A stretch of DNA of 34,553 bases from Oscillospiraceae bacterium (GCA_022763825.1 JALEQX010000102.1:1-34553), one strand, 5' to 3'; numbered from the stretch's first letter, positions 15,567 to 25,612 are shown. Notes: generated by a model from the sequence alone, not told the origin. A program made the numbers and translations.

Positions 15567-16498
15567 ACTCCTACGCCTCCCGGTACGTTATGCGAGGTCT
15601 TTTCCATATACGCATCCTCAAGCGTTCTCGTTTTCGGAACGAGAGAATAAAGGGTAATTCCCTGCTCTACAAGAGATTTAACAAACTCGGGAACGTCCGT
15701 TTTTTTCAGCATAACTGCCGTATGTCCGTTTTCATGAACGGTAAAGGGCATATTTTTCATATTAAGGAACATACCTATATCGCTGTCTCCGCAGTCAAGC
15801 TCATATTCTACCGACGCGTCGGAGGAGACGTGCCTTATTTCAGACATGCTTCTTATATCGACGATTTTTCCTCTGTCGATTATCGCAATTCTGTCACACA
15901 TCAGGTCAAGCTCGGCAAGCATGTGAGACGAAACGAGTACGGAACAGGCGTTTTCTCTTGTAATTCTCTTGAAAATATCTCTTAACTGCTTAATTCCGTC
16001 CGGGTCAAGACCGTTTGTCGGTTCGTCAAGCACAAGAAGTTTCGGATTATGAAGCATTGACTGGGCAATACCGAGTCTTTGCCTCATACCGAGAGAATAT
16101 TTAGAGATTTTATCGTCGATTCTTCCTTCGAGACCGACGATTTTTATAACCTCGTCCACTCTTGAATCGGGTATGTTATCATACATTCTCTTATACTGCA
16201 TGAGATTTTCTCTGCCGGTAAGATTTTTGTACATCTCGGGATTTTCGATAATTCCGCCGATATGCTTTACGGCGTTTTCGAAATCCGTCATAACGTTTCT
16301 TCCGCAGACGATGATCTGTCCGTCGTCGACTCTCAATAAACCGAGAATCATTTTAATAGTAGTTGTTTTACCCGAACCGTTGGGGCCTAAGAAGCCGAAA
16401 ATTTCGCCCTCGTTTACGGAAAATGTGATACCGTTGAGTATGGTTTTCTTGCCGAGCGTTTTTGAAACGTTGTTAATTTCAAGAATGGTTGAACCCAT
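15563..16498 (-). CDS. ABC transporter ATP-binding protein
   Basis: This 311-residue ATPase resembles the bacitracin/lantibiotic export type. It carries Walker A GPNGSGKT (38-45), a variant signature SLGMRQRLGIAQ, Walker B LLVLDEPTNGLDP and the H-loop SSHM. The C-terminal extension of about 90 residues is usual for this class. The last four bases overlap the permease start, so the two proteins form one exporter. The gene begins 13 bp after the methyltransferase stop with AGGAGG upstream, so it may be transcribed with that gene although the functions are unrelated. Confidence 0.95.
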   Translation of the reverse strand: MGSTILEINNVSKTLGKKTILNGITFSVNEGEIFGFLGPNGSGKTTTIKMILGLLRVDDGQIIVCGRNVMTDFENAVKHIGGIIENPEMYKNLTGRENLMQYKRMYDNIPDSRVDEVIKIVGLEGRIDDKISKYSLGMRQRLGIAQSMLHNPKLLVLDEPTNGLDPDGIKQLRDIFKRITRENACSVLVSSHMLAELDLMCDRIAIIDRGKIVDIRSMSEIRHVSSDASVEYELDCGDSDIGMFLNMKNMPFTVHENGHTAVMLKKTDVPEFVKSLVEQGITLYSLVPKTRTLEDAYMEKTSHNVPGGVGV

Positions 16499-16511
16499 AC
16501 CCTTATCCCTC

Positions 16512-17735
16512 CTATACTATCTGGAATATGTAGAATTTCAGATAATCCGTCTCGGGAACATTCCAGAGAATCGGATGATCGCACGATTGCTGACGGTGTT
16601 CAATCTGCCTTAATGAAACTCCCGCGTCCGCGGCGGCTTCGTGAAGCATTTTTTTAAACAATCCGTCCGTCATAAAGTGAGAACACGAACATGTTGCAAG
16701 ATATCCTCCGCGGGGCAGAACCTTCATTGCCCGGACGTTTATATCCTTATAACCTTTATATGCGTTTGCTACGGTCGAGCTGCTTTTTGTAAACGCGGGC
16801 GGGTCGAGAATTATATAATCGTAATCGCATTTACCCTTTGAGCTCATTTCGGTAAGCAGGTCGAAAACATCCGTACATACAAACGACATATTCTTTTCAA
16901 GCGAGTTGAGCTTTGCGTTGGCTTTCGCCATATCGAGTGCGTCCGATGAAATATCAACGGCAGTCACGCTCTGAGCTCCCGCCTTTGCACAGTTTAATGC
17001 AAACGAACCCGTATGAGTAAAGCAGTCAAGAACCTTTTTTCCGTGTGCTATTCTCGCGGCGGCGGCACGGTTGTATTTCTGATCAAGGAAAAATCCCGTT
17101 TTCTGTCCGTTAATAAAATCAACGCAGTATTTTATCGAGTTTTCCGTAATAACGACCGTGCCGGGAATATCATCACGGGTTATTTCGCTGTGCCAGAAAT
17201 CCTTATAACGTTCGAGTCCCTCTTTGCTTCTCGTTGACGCGTCGTTTCTCTCATAAACAGCGTCAATCGTTTCTCCGCGTTCGCGCAGAGCGTTTACAAG
17301 AAGCGTAAAAATCATATCTTTTCTTATGTCGATACCGTAGCTTAACACTTGTGCGACAAGAACATTCGAAAATCTGTCGACGATAAGTCCCGGAAATCCG
17401 TCCGAATCACCGAAAATCAAACGACAGCATTTAAAATCGTGATTCATAACGGTTTTTCTGTAATCAAGACAGTAATTAATACGCCTTTCAAAAAAAGCCT
17501 CGTCGAATTTATCGTTCGCATTTCGAGAAATAATACGCACGCGAATTTTTGAATTATCGTTTACAAATCCGCTGCCGAGGTAACGTCCTTTCAGACTGCG
17601 TACGTCGGCGATATCGCCGTTTTTATACTCCCCGCTTATTTCGGTCACCTCGTCGGCATAAACCCACGGATGTCCGTTTTTAATACTCTTTTCCGCTTTT
17701 TGCGAAACGGTAAGAGAAACATAAGGTCTTGTCAT
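16512..17735 (-). CDS. Class I SAM-dependent 23S rRNA cytosine-C5 methyltransferase, RlmI-like
   Basis: This 407-residue protein of COG1092 has an N-terminal PUA domain (about 1-80, with the conserved GHPWVYADEV). A central region contains FGDSDGFPGLIVDRF. The Rossmann methyltransferase domain has motif I DCFTHTGSFAL, an acidic AVDIS, LDPPAF and TCSCSHFM with Cys349 and Cys351. Members such as E. coli RlmI methylate C1962 of 23S rRNA. It has its own promoter and a GGAG Shine-Dalgarno. The family assignment is secure; the exact target base is inferred from the family. Confidence 0.92.
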   Translation of the reverse strand: MTRPYVSLTVSQKAEKSIKNGHPWVYADEVTEISGEYKNGDIADVRSLKGRYLGSGFVNDNSKIRVRIISRNANDKFDEAFFERRINYCLDYRKTVMNHDFKCCRLIFGDSDGFPGLIVDRFSNVLVAQVLSYGIDIRKDMIFTLLVNALRERGETIDAVYERNDASTRSKEGLERYKDFWHSEITRDDIPGTVVITENSIKYCVDFINGQKTGFFLDQKYNRAAAARIAHGKKVLDCFTHTGSFALNCAKAGAQSVTAVDISSDALDMAKANAKLNSLEKNMSFVCTDVFDLLTEMSSKGKCDYDYIILDPPAFTKSSSTVANAYKGYKDINVRAMKVLPRGGYLATCSCSHFMTDGLFKKMLHEAAADAGVSLRQIEHRQQSCDHPILWNVPETDYLKFYIFQIV

Positions 17736-17757
17736 GCTGTATTCTCCTTACAACTCT

Positions 17758-17787
17758 ATTATATCTACCGCCCGTTTTTTTTTGCAA
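17758..17787 (-). promoter_or_regulatory. Promoter of the rRNA methyltransferase gene
   Basis: The minus strand carries TTGCAA (17782-17787), an 18-bp spacer that includes an A tract, and TATAAT (17758-17763). Confidence 0.75.
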
Positions 17788-17852
17788 TAGATATCAAAAT
17801 ATCTTAATGAATCTTAAATATTACTTAATGGTTTTTACCGACAAAAGAAATA

Positions 17853-17886
17853 ACCGCGCCCGTTTCCCGTCGGAATTAGGCGCGGT
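17853..17886 (-). terminator. Terminator after pfkA
   Basis: On the minus strand ACCGCGCC (17879-17886) pairs with GGCGCGGT (17853-17860) across an 18-base loop, followed by TATTTCTTTTG. Confidence 0.75.
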
Positions 17887-17915
17887 ATCACATAATCCGA
17901 TTACAGAAGCTATAA

Positions 17916-18878
17916 TCAGATTGAAATTTCAAGCGCAGTCTTGTAGAGATCAAGATCTATCTGCTTTTTCATATTAAGAGCCTCATAGATATCATAGTCT
18001 ACAATCTCGTCTTTCTTGTTGGCTACTACTCTGTTACCGATGCCGTCCATGAGAAGATGTACGGCGCGGGAGCCCATCTGACTGCCGAGGACTCTGTCCT
18101 TAACCGAGGGAGAACCGCCTCTCTGAACGTGACCGAGAATGGTTGCACGGCTTTCAACTCCGGTTTTTTCCTGAATGAGCTTTGCAAGGTCGGCAACTCC
18201 GCCGATACCCTCTGCTACCATTATAATAAAGTGCTTTTTGCCTGTTTTCTGTGTGCGTCTCATTCTGTCGATAACGTCCTTTTCTATATCAAAAGGAACC
18301 TCTGGAATAAGAATCGAAGTTGCGCCGATGGCGATACCTGCGTTGAGAGCAAGATAACCGGCTCTTCTGCCCATGACCTCGACAACCGAACATCTGTCAT
18401 GAGACTCCGTGGTATCTCTGATTCTGTCAACCATATCCATAATGGTATTAAGAGCCGTATCATAGCCGATAGTATAATCACAGCATGCTATATCGTTATC
18501 AATCGTTCCGGGAATACCGATACAGGGAATTCCCTTTAACGAAAGATCTCTCGCTCCTCTGAACGAGCCGTCGCCGCCGATAACAACAATACCCTCGATA
18601 CCGTTTTCCTTACAAACATCGACAGCCTTGTTAAGACCCGCTTCGGTCTGGAATTCGGGACTTCTTGCAGAGTAAAGCATAGTGCCTCCTCTGTGGATAA
18701 TATCCGAAACGGAGCGAATATTCATTTTCTCCATATCGCCCTTCATAAGACCGTTATATCCCCTGCGGATACCTAAAACTTCCATATCGTTCTCGCAGGC
18801 TGTTCTTACGACCGCCCTGATAGCGGCATTCATGCCGGGTGCGTCGCCGCCGCTTGTAAGAACTGCAATTTTATTCAT
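17916..18878 (-). CDS. pfkA: ATP-dependent 6-phosphofructokinase
   Basis: This is PfkA of glycolysis (fructose 6-phosphate + ATP to fructose 1,6-bisphosphate), 320 residues as in E. coli and Bacillus. The ATP site is GGDAPGMN at 10-17. GGDGS is present, the catalytic TIDND places Asp127 and Asp129 at the family positions, and MGRRAGYLA is present. The start is the ATG at 18876-18878. A GGAGG eight bases upstream and the family alignment favour it over an in-frame upstream start at 18941. The gene has its own promoter in the gap after dnaE and a terminator, although read-through from dnaE is possible. Gly11 of the ATP site indicates an ATP-type rather than pyrophosphate-type enzyme. Confidence 0.97.
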   Translation of the reverse strand: MNKIAVLTSGGDAPGMNAAIRAVVRTACENDMEVLGIRRGYNGLMKGDMEKMNIRSVSDIIHRGGTMLYSARSPEFQTEAGLNKAVDVCKENGIEGIVVIGGDGSFRGARDLSLKGIPCIGIPGTIDNDIACCDYTIGYDTALNTIMDMVDRIRDTTESHDRCSVVEVMGRRAGYLALNAGIAIGATSILIPEVPFDIEKDVIDRMRRTQKTGKKHFIIMVAEGIGGVADLAKLIQEKTGVESRATILGHVQRGGSPSVKDRVLGSQMGSRAVHLLMDGIGNRVVANKKDEIVDYDIYEALNMKKQIDLDLYKTALEISI

Positions 18879-18912
18879 AACAGAGATACCTCCAAAAAAT
18901 TCTTTGTATAAA

Positions 18913-18941
18913 ATTTTAATATTTTTATAAAAAATAGTCAA
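18913..18941 (-). promoter_or_regulatory. Sigma-A promoter of pfkA
   Basis: The minus strand carries TTGACT (18936-18941), a 17-bp spacer and TAAAAT (18913-18918). Confidence 0.82.
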
Positions 18942-18973
18942 TATCGTAATCGTCTAAAATTTACACAGTTCAA

Positions 18974-21900
18974 CTATTTTTTCAGTACAACATTACCCGT
19001 TCCGAGGATTTTTTTGAGTTCGTCAATAAGAGACTTGTTTATGTCCGCCGTAATACCGCAATTCATCTGATACTTTTTCGTATCGTTAAAATAGAAATGA
19101 ACCGGGGTCATTCCGTTAAAAATACGCAGCAGACTTACGGTTTTTTTGACCTCCTCGCAGTTCCTTGTGGGAACTCTCAAAAACAATCCGTTGTTCTTGC
19201 CGTCAGAGGCAGTATTATTTTGAACGCCGCTGCGGGTCGGCTGTTCGGTTCGGGCAGAAGTGTGTGAGTAATCATACGCGTTATTCACCGGCACGGACCC
19301 TGCCGACAGAGGAATATTTCTCTTTATCGGCGTATACTCCGGCGGGGGCGGTGCGTTTCTGATATTCTTAGCCTGTTCCGGAGACGGTGCAAGCGTGATT
19401 TCGTCAAGAGTCATTTTCGGATCCTCGTCGTCGCTCAATTCGAGTCTGCCGACAATTTCGACTATATTATCTTCTTTTAAAAGCTCCGCAAACTGTATAA
19501 ACTTTTTCGGAAATACGATTAAGTTGATCATACCCGTAACGTCCTCCGCCTGAAGAAACGCCATCGTAGTATCCGATTTCGTTATCTTTTTACGAACGGA
19601 AGAAAGAATTGCAACTATTTTTATTTTCTGACCCGAATGATACATGGAGTTTTTATCATTTACGTCGCATTCGAGCAAATCGGAAATCTTAGCGGCGTGA
19701 ACCCTGCGTGAGTAATCCTTATAATCGGTCATGGGATGTCCCGACATATATATTCCCGTCGAATCCTTTTCGAACTGCAAAAGCTCCTTATCCGTGAATT
19801 CGGGCAGGTTCGGCGCGGGAGGCTCGCTTGATTTCGCAAGCTCCGCGCTCATTTCAAAGAATCCCATCTGTCCGGAAACGCTTGTTTTCTTCTCGCCCTC
19901 AAGACTTTCAATTACAGCACCGAGCATCTCCGTCATCTGATGTCTGTTTGTCGAGAATCCGTCGAGAGCCCCCGCTTTTATAATATTCTCAACGCTTCTT
20001 CTGTTGAAATCCTTACCGTAGGTTCTCTTGCAGAAATTGTAGAATGAAGAGAAGTCTCCACCTCTCTGATGTTCTTCAATAACAAGGTCGATAAAGCTTT
20101 CACTGACGTTTTTAATTGCGAGCAAACCGAAGCGAACGTTGTTCCCCTCGACGGTAAACGAACGCTCCGAATGGTTAACGTGCGGCGGGAGAACCTCAAT
20201 GCCGAGGTTCGCGCATTCCGCAATATAAAGAACGACTTTATCTGTATTGGAAAGAACGCTCGTCAGCATAGCCGCCATGAATTCACACGGATAATGCTTA
20301 CGAAGCCACGCTGTCTGATAAGTAACGTATGCATATGCGGCGGAATGAGATTTATTGAATGCATATGAAGCGAACGAAGCCATATCGTCAAATATCTGAT
20401 TAGCCGCTTCTTCCGAAATTCCGCGCTTTATGCATCCGTCGCACTTTGAACCGCCGTCCGTACCGTCCGAGCCGTAAAGAAAGAATTTGCGCTGCTGAGC
20501 AAGAACGTCAGCCTGCTTTTTTGCAACCGCACGACGAACCATATCCGACGCACCGAGCGAATATCCCGCAAGGTCGCGGAATATCTGCATAACCTGCTCC
20601 TGATAAACGATGCATCCGCACGTAACGTCAAGTATCGGCTTTAACAGCGGAGTCGCGTATTTTATATTTTCAGGGTGTTTTCTGTTTTCAAGGTACGCCG
20701 GGATAAAGTCCATGGGGCCGGGACGATACAGAGCGATAACAGCTATAATATCTTCCAAATTCTTCGGGTGCATATTTATCATAAGCGCCCTGATACCCGC
20801 CGATTCGCACTGGAACACACAGCTTGTGCCTCCCGCGGCGAGCATTTCATATGTATCCCTATCTTCGACGTCAATTGCATAAACATCGAAGTCGGGATCT
20901 TTTTTCTTGATGAGTTTTTCACAGTCAGTTATAACGGTAAGAGTACGAAGTCCGAGGAAATCCATTTTCAGAAGTCCCAGTTTTTCAACCCATCCTTTGT
21001 AATACTGCGTAACGATTGAGTTATCCGATTTAAACAGCGGAACATACTCGTCTACAGGCAGCCGGCTGATAACTACTCCGCACGCGTGCATACCCGTGTT
21101 TCTCGGCATGCCCTCTATTTTCATCGCAATATTGACAAGATTCGTTATCTGCGGGTCGGATTCATACAGCTTCTTAAAATCCTGCGAGCTGTCGAGAGCT
21201 TTCTGTATCGTCATCCCCGGCTCCTGCGGAATCTCCTTTTGAAGCTGTTGAGTTATGTTAAGCGGAACGCCCAAAACTCTGCCGACGTCCCGAACCGCTC
21301 CCTTTGCCGCCATTGTACCGAATGTTGCAATCTGCGCAACATGGTCGGCGCCGTAACGGCGTTTAACATACTCGATAACCTCGGGTCGTCTTACATAGCA
21401 GAAGTCGATATCGAAGTCGGGCATGCTGACTCGTTCGGGGTTAAGGAAACGCTCGAACAGCAGGTTATAACGCATCGGGTCGATGTTTGTAATTCCTACG
21501 CAGTATGCGCAGATGCTGCCGGCGCCCGAACCTCGTCCGGGGCCTACGGGAATACCGACGGAACGCGCGTAATTTATATAATCCCAAACTATAAGGAAGT
21601 AATCGATAAAGCCCATCTGATTGATAATTCCGAGCTCATAATCCATTCTTTCCTTATATTCCGGGGGCGGATCCTTATATCTTTTCTTAAATCCGTCATA
21701 GCAAAGATTTTTAAAATATTCGTAATGATCCTGATTATTCGGAACTTCGTACAGAGGAAGCTTTATATCGCCGAACACAAAGTCAAAATTACATCTTTCG
21801 GCAATTTTATTCGTATTTTCAACAGCTTCCGGGATATACGAAAAGGTTTCCGCCATCTCGTCGCCCGTTTTAACGTAAAATTCATCCGTCGAAAATCCCA

Positions 21901-22606
21901 TTCCGGTATCTTCGTTAATAGTATGCTTCGTACCTATGCAGATAAGGATTTTCTGAATCTCCGCGTCTTCTTTTTTTATATAATGCGCGTCGTTCGTGCA
22001 TACGAGCGGAATTCCCGTTTCCCTGGCTATTCTTATAATATCCGGATTTGTCTTTTTCTGCTCCTCGAGTCCGTGATCCTGAATTTCAAGATAATAATTT
22101 CCCTGTCCGAAAACGCTGTTATACCAAAGAGCCGTTTTCTTTGCTTCTTCATACTCGTTTTTCAAAAGCGCGCGCGGAATCTCTCCGGCAAGACACGCAG
22201 ACAAGCAGATAATACCCTCGTGATACTGTTCCAAAAGCTCGTGGTCAATTCTCGGTTTAGTGTAAAAACCCTCTACCCAAGCCTTTGAAACAAGTTTTAT
22301 CAGATTTTTATATCCCGTCTCGTTTTCCGCGAGAAGAACAAGATGGAAACGCTCCGAGTCAATACCGTGAACCTTATCAAATCTCGAACGCGGAGCGACA
22401 TAAACTTCACAGCCTATAATCGGCTTAATACCCATCGCCTTAGCCTGAACATAGAAATCAACGCATCCGTACATAACGCCGTGGTCGGTTATCGCGATAG
22501 CCTTTTGTCCGATATCCTTGACGTGCTGTAACAGAGGCTTAATTCTGCACGCACCGTCAAGAAGGCTGTATTCGGTATGAATATGCAAGTGTGTAAATTC
22601 TGTCAT
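18974..22606 (-). CDS. dnaE: DNA polymerase III alpha subunit DnaE
   Basis: This 1210-residue C-family polymerase begins with a PHP domain (FTHLHIHTEYSLLDGACR). The palm/fingers follow, with catalytic PDFDIDF giving Asp399 and Asp401, close to E. coli 401 and 403. A helix-hairpin-helix region and an OB-fold (about 1000-1100) follow. A C-terminal extension contains a Pro/Thr/Ser-rich linker (about 1090-1140) and a last 70-residue domain. In Bacillota DnaE usually extends primers while PolC is the main replicase; polC is not in this window. At 1210 residues it is longer than the Bacillus protein (about 1115). The start follows araB by 21 bp with AAAGGAAAG upstream, too little room for a separate promoter there. 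Confidence 0.97.
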   Translation of the reverse strand: MTEFTHLHIHTEYSLLDGACRIKPLLQHVKDIGQKAIAITDHGVMYGCVDFYVQAKAMGIKPIIGCEVYVAPRSRFDKVHGIDSERFHLVLLAENETGYKNLIKLVSKAWVEGFYTKPRIDHELLEQYHEGIICLSACLAGEIPRALLKNEYEEAKKTALWYNSVFGQGNYYLEIQDHGLEEQKKTNPDIIRIARETGIPLVCTNDAHYIKKEDAEIQKILICIGTKHTINEDTGMGFSTDEFYVKTGDEMAETFSYIPEAVENTNKIAERCNFDFVFGDIKLPLYEVPNNQDHYEYFKNLCYDGFKKRYKDPPPEYKERMDYELGIINQMGFIDYFLIVWDYINYARSVGIPVGPGRGSGAGSICAYCVGITNIDPMRYNLLFERFLNPERVSMPDFDIDFCYVRRPEVIEYVKRRYGADHVAQIATFGTMAAKGAVRDVGRVLGVPLNITQQLQKEIPQEPGMTIQKALDSSQDFKKLYESDPQITNLVNIAMKIEGMPRNTGMHACGVVISRLPVDEYVPLFKSDNSIVTQYYKGWVEKLGLLKMDFLGLRTLTVITDCEKLIKKKDPDFDVYAIDVEDRDTYEMLAAGGTSCVFQCESAGIRALMINMHPKNLEDIIAVIALYRPGPMDFIPAYLENRKHPENIKYATPLLKPILDVTCGCIVYQEQVMQIFRDLAGYSLGASDMVRRAVAKKQADVLAQQRKFFLYGSDGTDGGSKCDGCIKRGISEEAANQIFDDMASFASYAFNKSHSAAYAYVTYQTAWLRKHYPCEFMAAMLTSVLSNTDKVVLYIAECANLGIEVLPPHVNHSERSFTVEGNNVRFGLLAIKNVSESFIDLVIEEHQRGGDFSSFYNFCKRTYGKDFNRRSVENIIKAGALDGFSTNRHQMTEMLGAVIESLEGEKKTSVSGQMGFFEMSAELAKSSEPPAPNLPEFTDKELLQFEKDSTGIYMSGHPMTDYKDYSRRVHAAKISDLLECDVNDKNSMYHSGQKIKIVAILSSVRKKITKSDTTMAFLQAEDVTGMINLIVFPKKFIQFAELLKEDNIVEIVGRLELSDDEDPKMTLDEITLAPSPEQAKNIRNAPPPPEYTPIKRNIPLSAGSVPVNNAYDYSHTSARTEQPTRSGVQNNTASDGKNNGLFLRVPTRNCEEVKKTVSLLRIFNGMTPVHFYFNDTKKYQMNCGITADINKSLIDELKKILGTGNVVLKK

Positions 22607-22627
22607 TTTACTTTCCTTTTATTAATA

Positions 22628-24292
22628 TCATTCACTGACTTTGCGCTTGATCGCTTTCAGTCTCTTCATAACGTCGTTCGCGCCCTTGCCGAAATAGTCA
22701 TGAAGAATTCTGTATTCGTCAAACAATTCGTTATAAATCTTAACATTCTCTTCCTTGGGCATATAAACGGTATCAAGAACCTTGCCCATAACCGACGCAG
22801 CTTCATAAACGGAGTCATAACCGCCGTTCTTTTTTCCGGCGGCAACCGCGCCGAATATCGCAGAGCCGAGCGCTCCGCCCTGGTCAGAAGCGGCTATTTT
22901 TATCGGCATATTGATAATATCCGCATATATCTGCATTGTCATGGGATCCTTCTTCGCAATGCCGCCCGCCGCATAAAATTCGTGAACATCAACGCCGAAC
23001 TCACGGAATTTTTCTATAATCATTCTCGTTCCGAATGCAGTCGCTTCGATTAACGCTCTGTACATTTCCTCGGGCTTCGTAAGCAGAGTCATTCCGAGCA
23101 TCATACCCGTTAAATCATAATCGACAAGACATGAGCGGTTACCGTTCCACCAGTCGAGAGCTATGAGACCCGATTCGCCGGGTTTTAACTTCTCAGCTTT
23201 TGAGCGAAGATATTTATGTATATTTACGCCCTGTTTTTCTGCTTCTTTCGTATATTCCGCAGGTACGCAGTTTTCGATAAACCACTGGAAATGATCGCCC
23301 ACGCACGCCTGTCCCGCTTCATAACCGAAGAATCCGGGGAGAATTCCGTCCTCAACAACTCCGCACATGCCGTCGACCTGTTTTTCGGTTTTACCCAAAA
23401 GCATGTGACATGTTGAGGTTCCCATAATTGCGAGCATTTTGCCCTCCTCGGCAATTCCGGCGGCCGGCACGAAAACATGCGCGTCTATAATCGCATCCGC
23501 AACGGCAATTCCTGCGTTAAGTCCGAGCTTTTCAGCCATTTCATCAGTCAATTCCCCCGCTTTTGTTCCGACGGGGCTGATTTCTTTACCGAGCTTATCC
23601 GTAATATGCTCGAGTCTCGGATCAAGAGCCTTGAAGAATTCGGACGACGGATAGCCCGTGTTTTTATTCCACATTTCTTTATAGCCCGCACAGCATGCGT
23701 TTCTGTTTTCATGCCCCGTAAGACGCCAGACAATCCAGTCCGCAGCCTCGATAAAAGTATCCGCCTCATCGTATATTTCGGGAGCCTCATCAAGAATCTG
23801 CCAAATTTTAGGCACAGCCCACTCCGAAGAAACTTTTCCTCCGTAGTTTTTAAGCCACTTTTCTCCCCTTGCAGAGGCGATCTCATTTACCCTGTTCGCC
23901 TGCTTCTGTGCGGCATGGTGCTTCCAAAGCTTAACGTACGCGTGAGGCTCATCCTTATATTTATCCATAAAGCAAAGAGGCGTACCGTCTTTCTTTGCGG
24001 GGAGAATCGTACACGCCGTAAAATCAAGACCGATTCCGACAACGTCATCGGGCGACACTCCGCTTTTTTTCATAATCTCGGGAATAGTTGTATACAAAAC
24101 GTCAAGATAATCCTGCGGATGCTGTAACGCCCAGTCAATGCCTAATTTTTTACCGTTCGGAAGTTTTTCGTCCATAACGGAATGGGGATAATCGAGAACA
24201 GCGGAATCAAGCTCCTCTCCGGTTTCAACGTTAACAAGCATTGCTCTGCCCGAAAGCGTACCGTAGTCTATGCCTATTGTATATTTAGCCAC
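22628..24292 (-). CDS. araB: L-ribulokinase
   Basis: AraB phosphorylates L-ribulose to L-ribulose 5-phosphate in arabinose catabolism. The 554-residue length is typical. It belongs to the FGGY sugar-kinase family, with the N-terminal [21 protein letters not shown] and the ribulokinase-typical LDWWNGNRS. The C-terminal ATP-binding half contains [10 protein letters not shown] and [17 protein letters not shown]. Translation starts at a GTG (24290-24292) with GAGGTG upstream. No araA, araD or arabinose transporter gene is nearby, so the pathway genes must be elsewhere. It is followed 21 bp downstream by dnaE on the same strand with no hairpin between. Confidence 0.95.
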   Translation of the reverse strand: MAKYTIGIDYGTLSGRAMLVNVETGEELDSAVLDYPHSVMDEKLPNGKKLGIDWALQHPQDYLDVLYTTIPEIMKKSGVSPDDVVGIGLDFTACTILPAKKDGTPLCFMDKYKDEPHAYVKLWKHHAAQKQANRVNEIASARGEKWLKNYGGKVSSEWAVPKIWQILDEAPEIYDEADTFIEAADWIVWRLTGHENRNACCAGYKEMWNKNTGYPSSEFFKALDPRLEHITDKLGKEISPVGTKAGELTDEMAEKLGLNAGIAVADAIIDAHVFVPAAGIAEEGKMLAIMGTSTCHMLLGKTEKQVDGMCGVVEDGILPGFFGYEAGQACVGDHFQWFIENCVPAEYTKEAEKQGVNIHKYLRSKAEKLKPGESGLIALDWWNGNRSCLVDYDLTGMMLGMTLLTKPEEMYRALIEATAFGTRMIIEKFREFGVDVHEFYAAGGIAKKDPMTMQIYADIINMPIKIAASDQGGALGSAIFGAVAAGKKNGGYDSVYEAASVMGKVLDTVYMPKEENVKIYNELFDEYRILHDYFGKGANDVMKRLKAIKRKVSE

Positions 24293-24340
24293 AAAAACAC
24301 CTCATATTTTTATTCGGTCATAATAACCTATATTAATTAT

Positions 24341-24369
24341 ATAATATAACATTTTGAGTCTGAATTCAA
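24341..24369 (-). promoter_or_regulatory. Probable promoter of araB
   Basis: The minus strand shows TTGAAT (24364-24369), a 17-bp spacer and TATTAT (24341-24346). No clear operator for an arabinose repressor was recognised. Confidence 0.5.
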
Positions 24370-24378
24370 TAATAAAGG

Positions 24379-24409
24379 CAAAAAAAGAGACTCCCCGAAG
24401 GAAATCTCT
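24379..24409 (-). terminator. Terminator after the phosphoesterase gene, with UUCG loop
   Basis: On the minus strand AGAGATTTCC and GGGAGTCTCT pair over 10 bp with two G-U pairs, closed by a C(TTCG)G tetraloop and followed by seven to eight T residues. Confidence 0.92.
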
Positions 24410-24440
24410 TCAAAAGCGATATATTATTATTTACGTCAGA

Positions 24441-25592
24441 TTACTTACCTGAGATTCTCGAAAAGAGCTCGTTAAAGAACATTCCGAGAGATTTAAAGAA
24501 CATATTAAAGCTGTCCTTTGCAAGCTGAGATTTGCTTCTCGGTTCCTGTACGTCGGAATAAGTAACCCTGCTTGAACCGTACGTCGAAAGATCATTTTCA
24601 TTAAGAACAAGAACACCGTAACCTCTTACCTTGTCGTTGCCGTATGACTGATAAGACATTCCGGGAATCTGCGAAAATCTGATACCGTCGTATGCACCCT
24701 CAAACGAATTTACATGGTCGTGACCCGTTACGATACCGAGCACATGACCGTTCTCTTTAAGAGCTTCAAACTCACCGTGATTCGAGTTGGGAGGACAGGG
24801 CCATTCATAAAGCTCGCCGTCGGCATTGTCATTAAGTTCAAGCTTATAGTTAACTCCGAGATATGTTTTGTCTGTTTTTTCCGAAGTGCTGACAAGACAG
24901 TTGTAAACCTCGGGGACAACAATATGCTGGAAAGCAATGCTGTTTACATCTTTTCCGGCTTCTGCCTTAATTGCTTCGTACTCATTTTTAAACCACTCTA
25001 TCTGATCCTCATGGACATAGTCATATCCGCCGTTAACTCTGTCATACATGTTAGAGTCAATCATCCAGAAATTAAATACTATATCCTTGTTATCTATTGT
25101 CGAAGCGGAAGAATAAAGAGGAATTGAGCAGGTTCCGAAGCCGGTAATTTCGGGCGCAGGATCGGTAGTAAGGCAATACTTTCCGCCTGTTCTTACATAG
25201 CTGTCATGCATTGCTTCCTTTGAACAGCGTTCACCGTCATGATTGCCGAACGTGTATGCAAAAGGGATGCCTCTCGAAACGACAGGCTCAACGATGTGTC
25301 TTATCGCCACAGCGTTAAGAAGCTTACCGCTCTGAACTACGTTGTCACCCGTAAATACGACAAGGTCGGGTTTTTCCGCGTCAAGAGCGTAATTGATCAT
25401 GTCAATCATTCTCTGATCGGGGAAAAAATCATCCTGAGTATCGGCAAAAACAACAATTTTGAATTTGCCGTCATCATTAAACTTGAGCATTGAATCGTTT
25501 TCGTCGAAAGCCGCAAACGCACCGGAACAGCACAAAAGCGCAATTACGGACGCAAGAGCGAGAGCCAAAACCGATTTTAAAATTTTTTTCAT
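24441..25592 (-). CDS. Secreted calcineurin-like metallophosphoesterase
   Basis: This 383-residue protein has a signal peptide (MKKILKSVLALALASVIALL, cleavage probably after the AFA at residue 27) and a metallophosphoesterase domain. The metal-site motifs are ADTQDD, FTGDNV, GNHDGE, the central HIVVPE and GHDHVNSF. The family includes purple-acid-like and Dcr2-like phosphatases. The substrate is unknown, but export suggests scavenging of phosphate from organic phosphoesters. The last 30 residues are hydrophobic/amphipathic (FNMFFKSLGMFFNELFS) and may bind the membrane. The ATG at 25590-25592 is chosen because AGGAG lies eight bases upstream; the GTG at 25601 abuts the Shine-Dalgarno. It is a single gene ending at a UUCG-loop terminator. 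No convincing promoter could be picked. Confidence 0.88.
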   Translation of the reverse strand: MKKILKSVLALALASVIALLCCSGAFAAFDENDSMLKFNDDGKFKIVVFADTQDDFFPDQRMIDMINYALDAEKPDLVVFTGDNVVQSGKLLNAVAIRHIVEPVVSRGIPFAYTFGNHDGERCSKEAMHDSYVRTGGKYCLTTDPAPEITGFGTCSIPLYSSASTIDNKDIVFNFWMIDSNMYDRVNGGYDYVHEDQIEWFKNEYEAIKAEAGKDVNSIAFQHIVVPEVYNCLVSTSEKTDKTYLGVNYKLELNDNADGELYEWPCPPNSNHGEFEALKENGHVLGIVTGHDHVNSFEGAYDGIRFSQIPGMSYQSYGNDKVRGYGVLVLNENDLSTYGSSRVTYSDVQEPRSKSQLAKDSFNMFFKSLGMFFNELFSRISGK

Positions 25593-25612
25593 CGGACACA
25601 CTCCTAAATGTA

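Noticed and set aside
18879..18941. N-terminal extension of PfkA
   Set aside because: It contains the promoter -10 and the Shine-Dalgarno of pfkA; with the ATG at 18878 the catalytic Asp falls at position 127 as in the family.
21086..22288. 400-codon open frame on the plus strand
   Set aside because: It lies wholly antisense to dnaE, whose frame carries all family motifs. The translated product is Arg/Ile/Phe-rich without domain features, as expected for a mirror of coding sequence.
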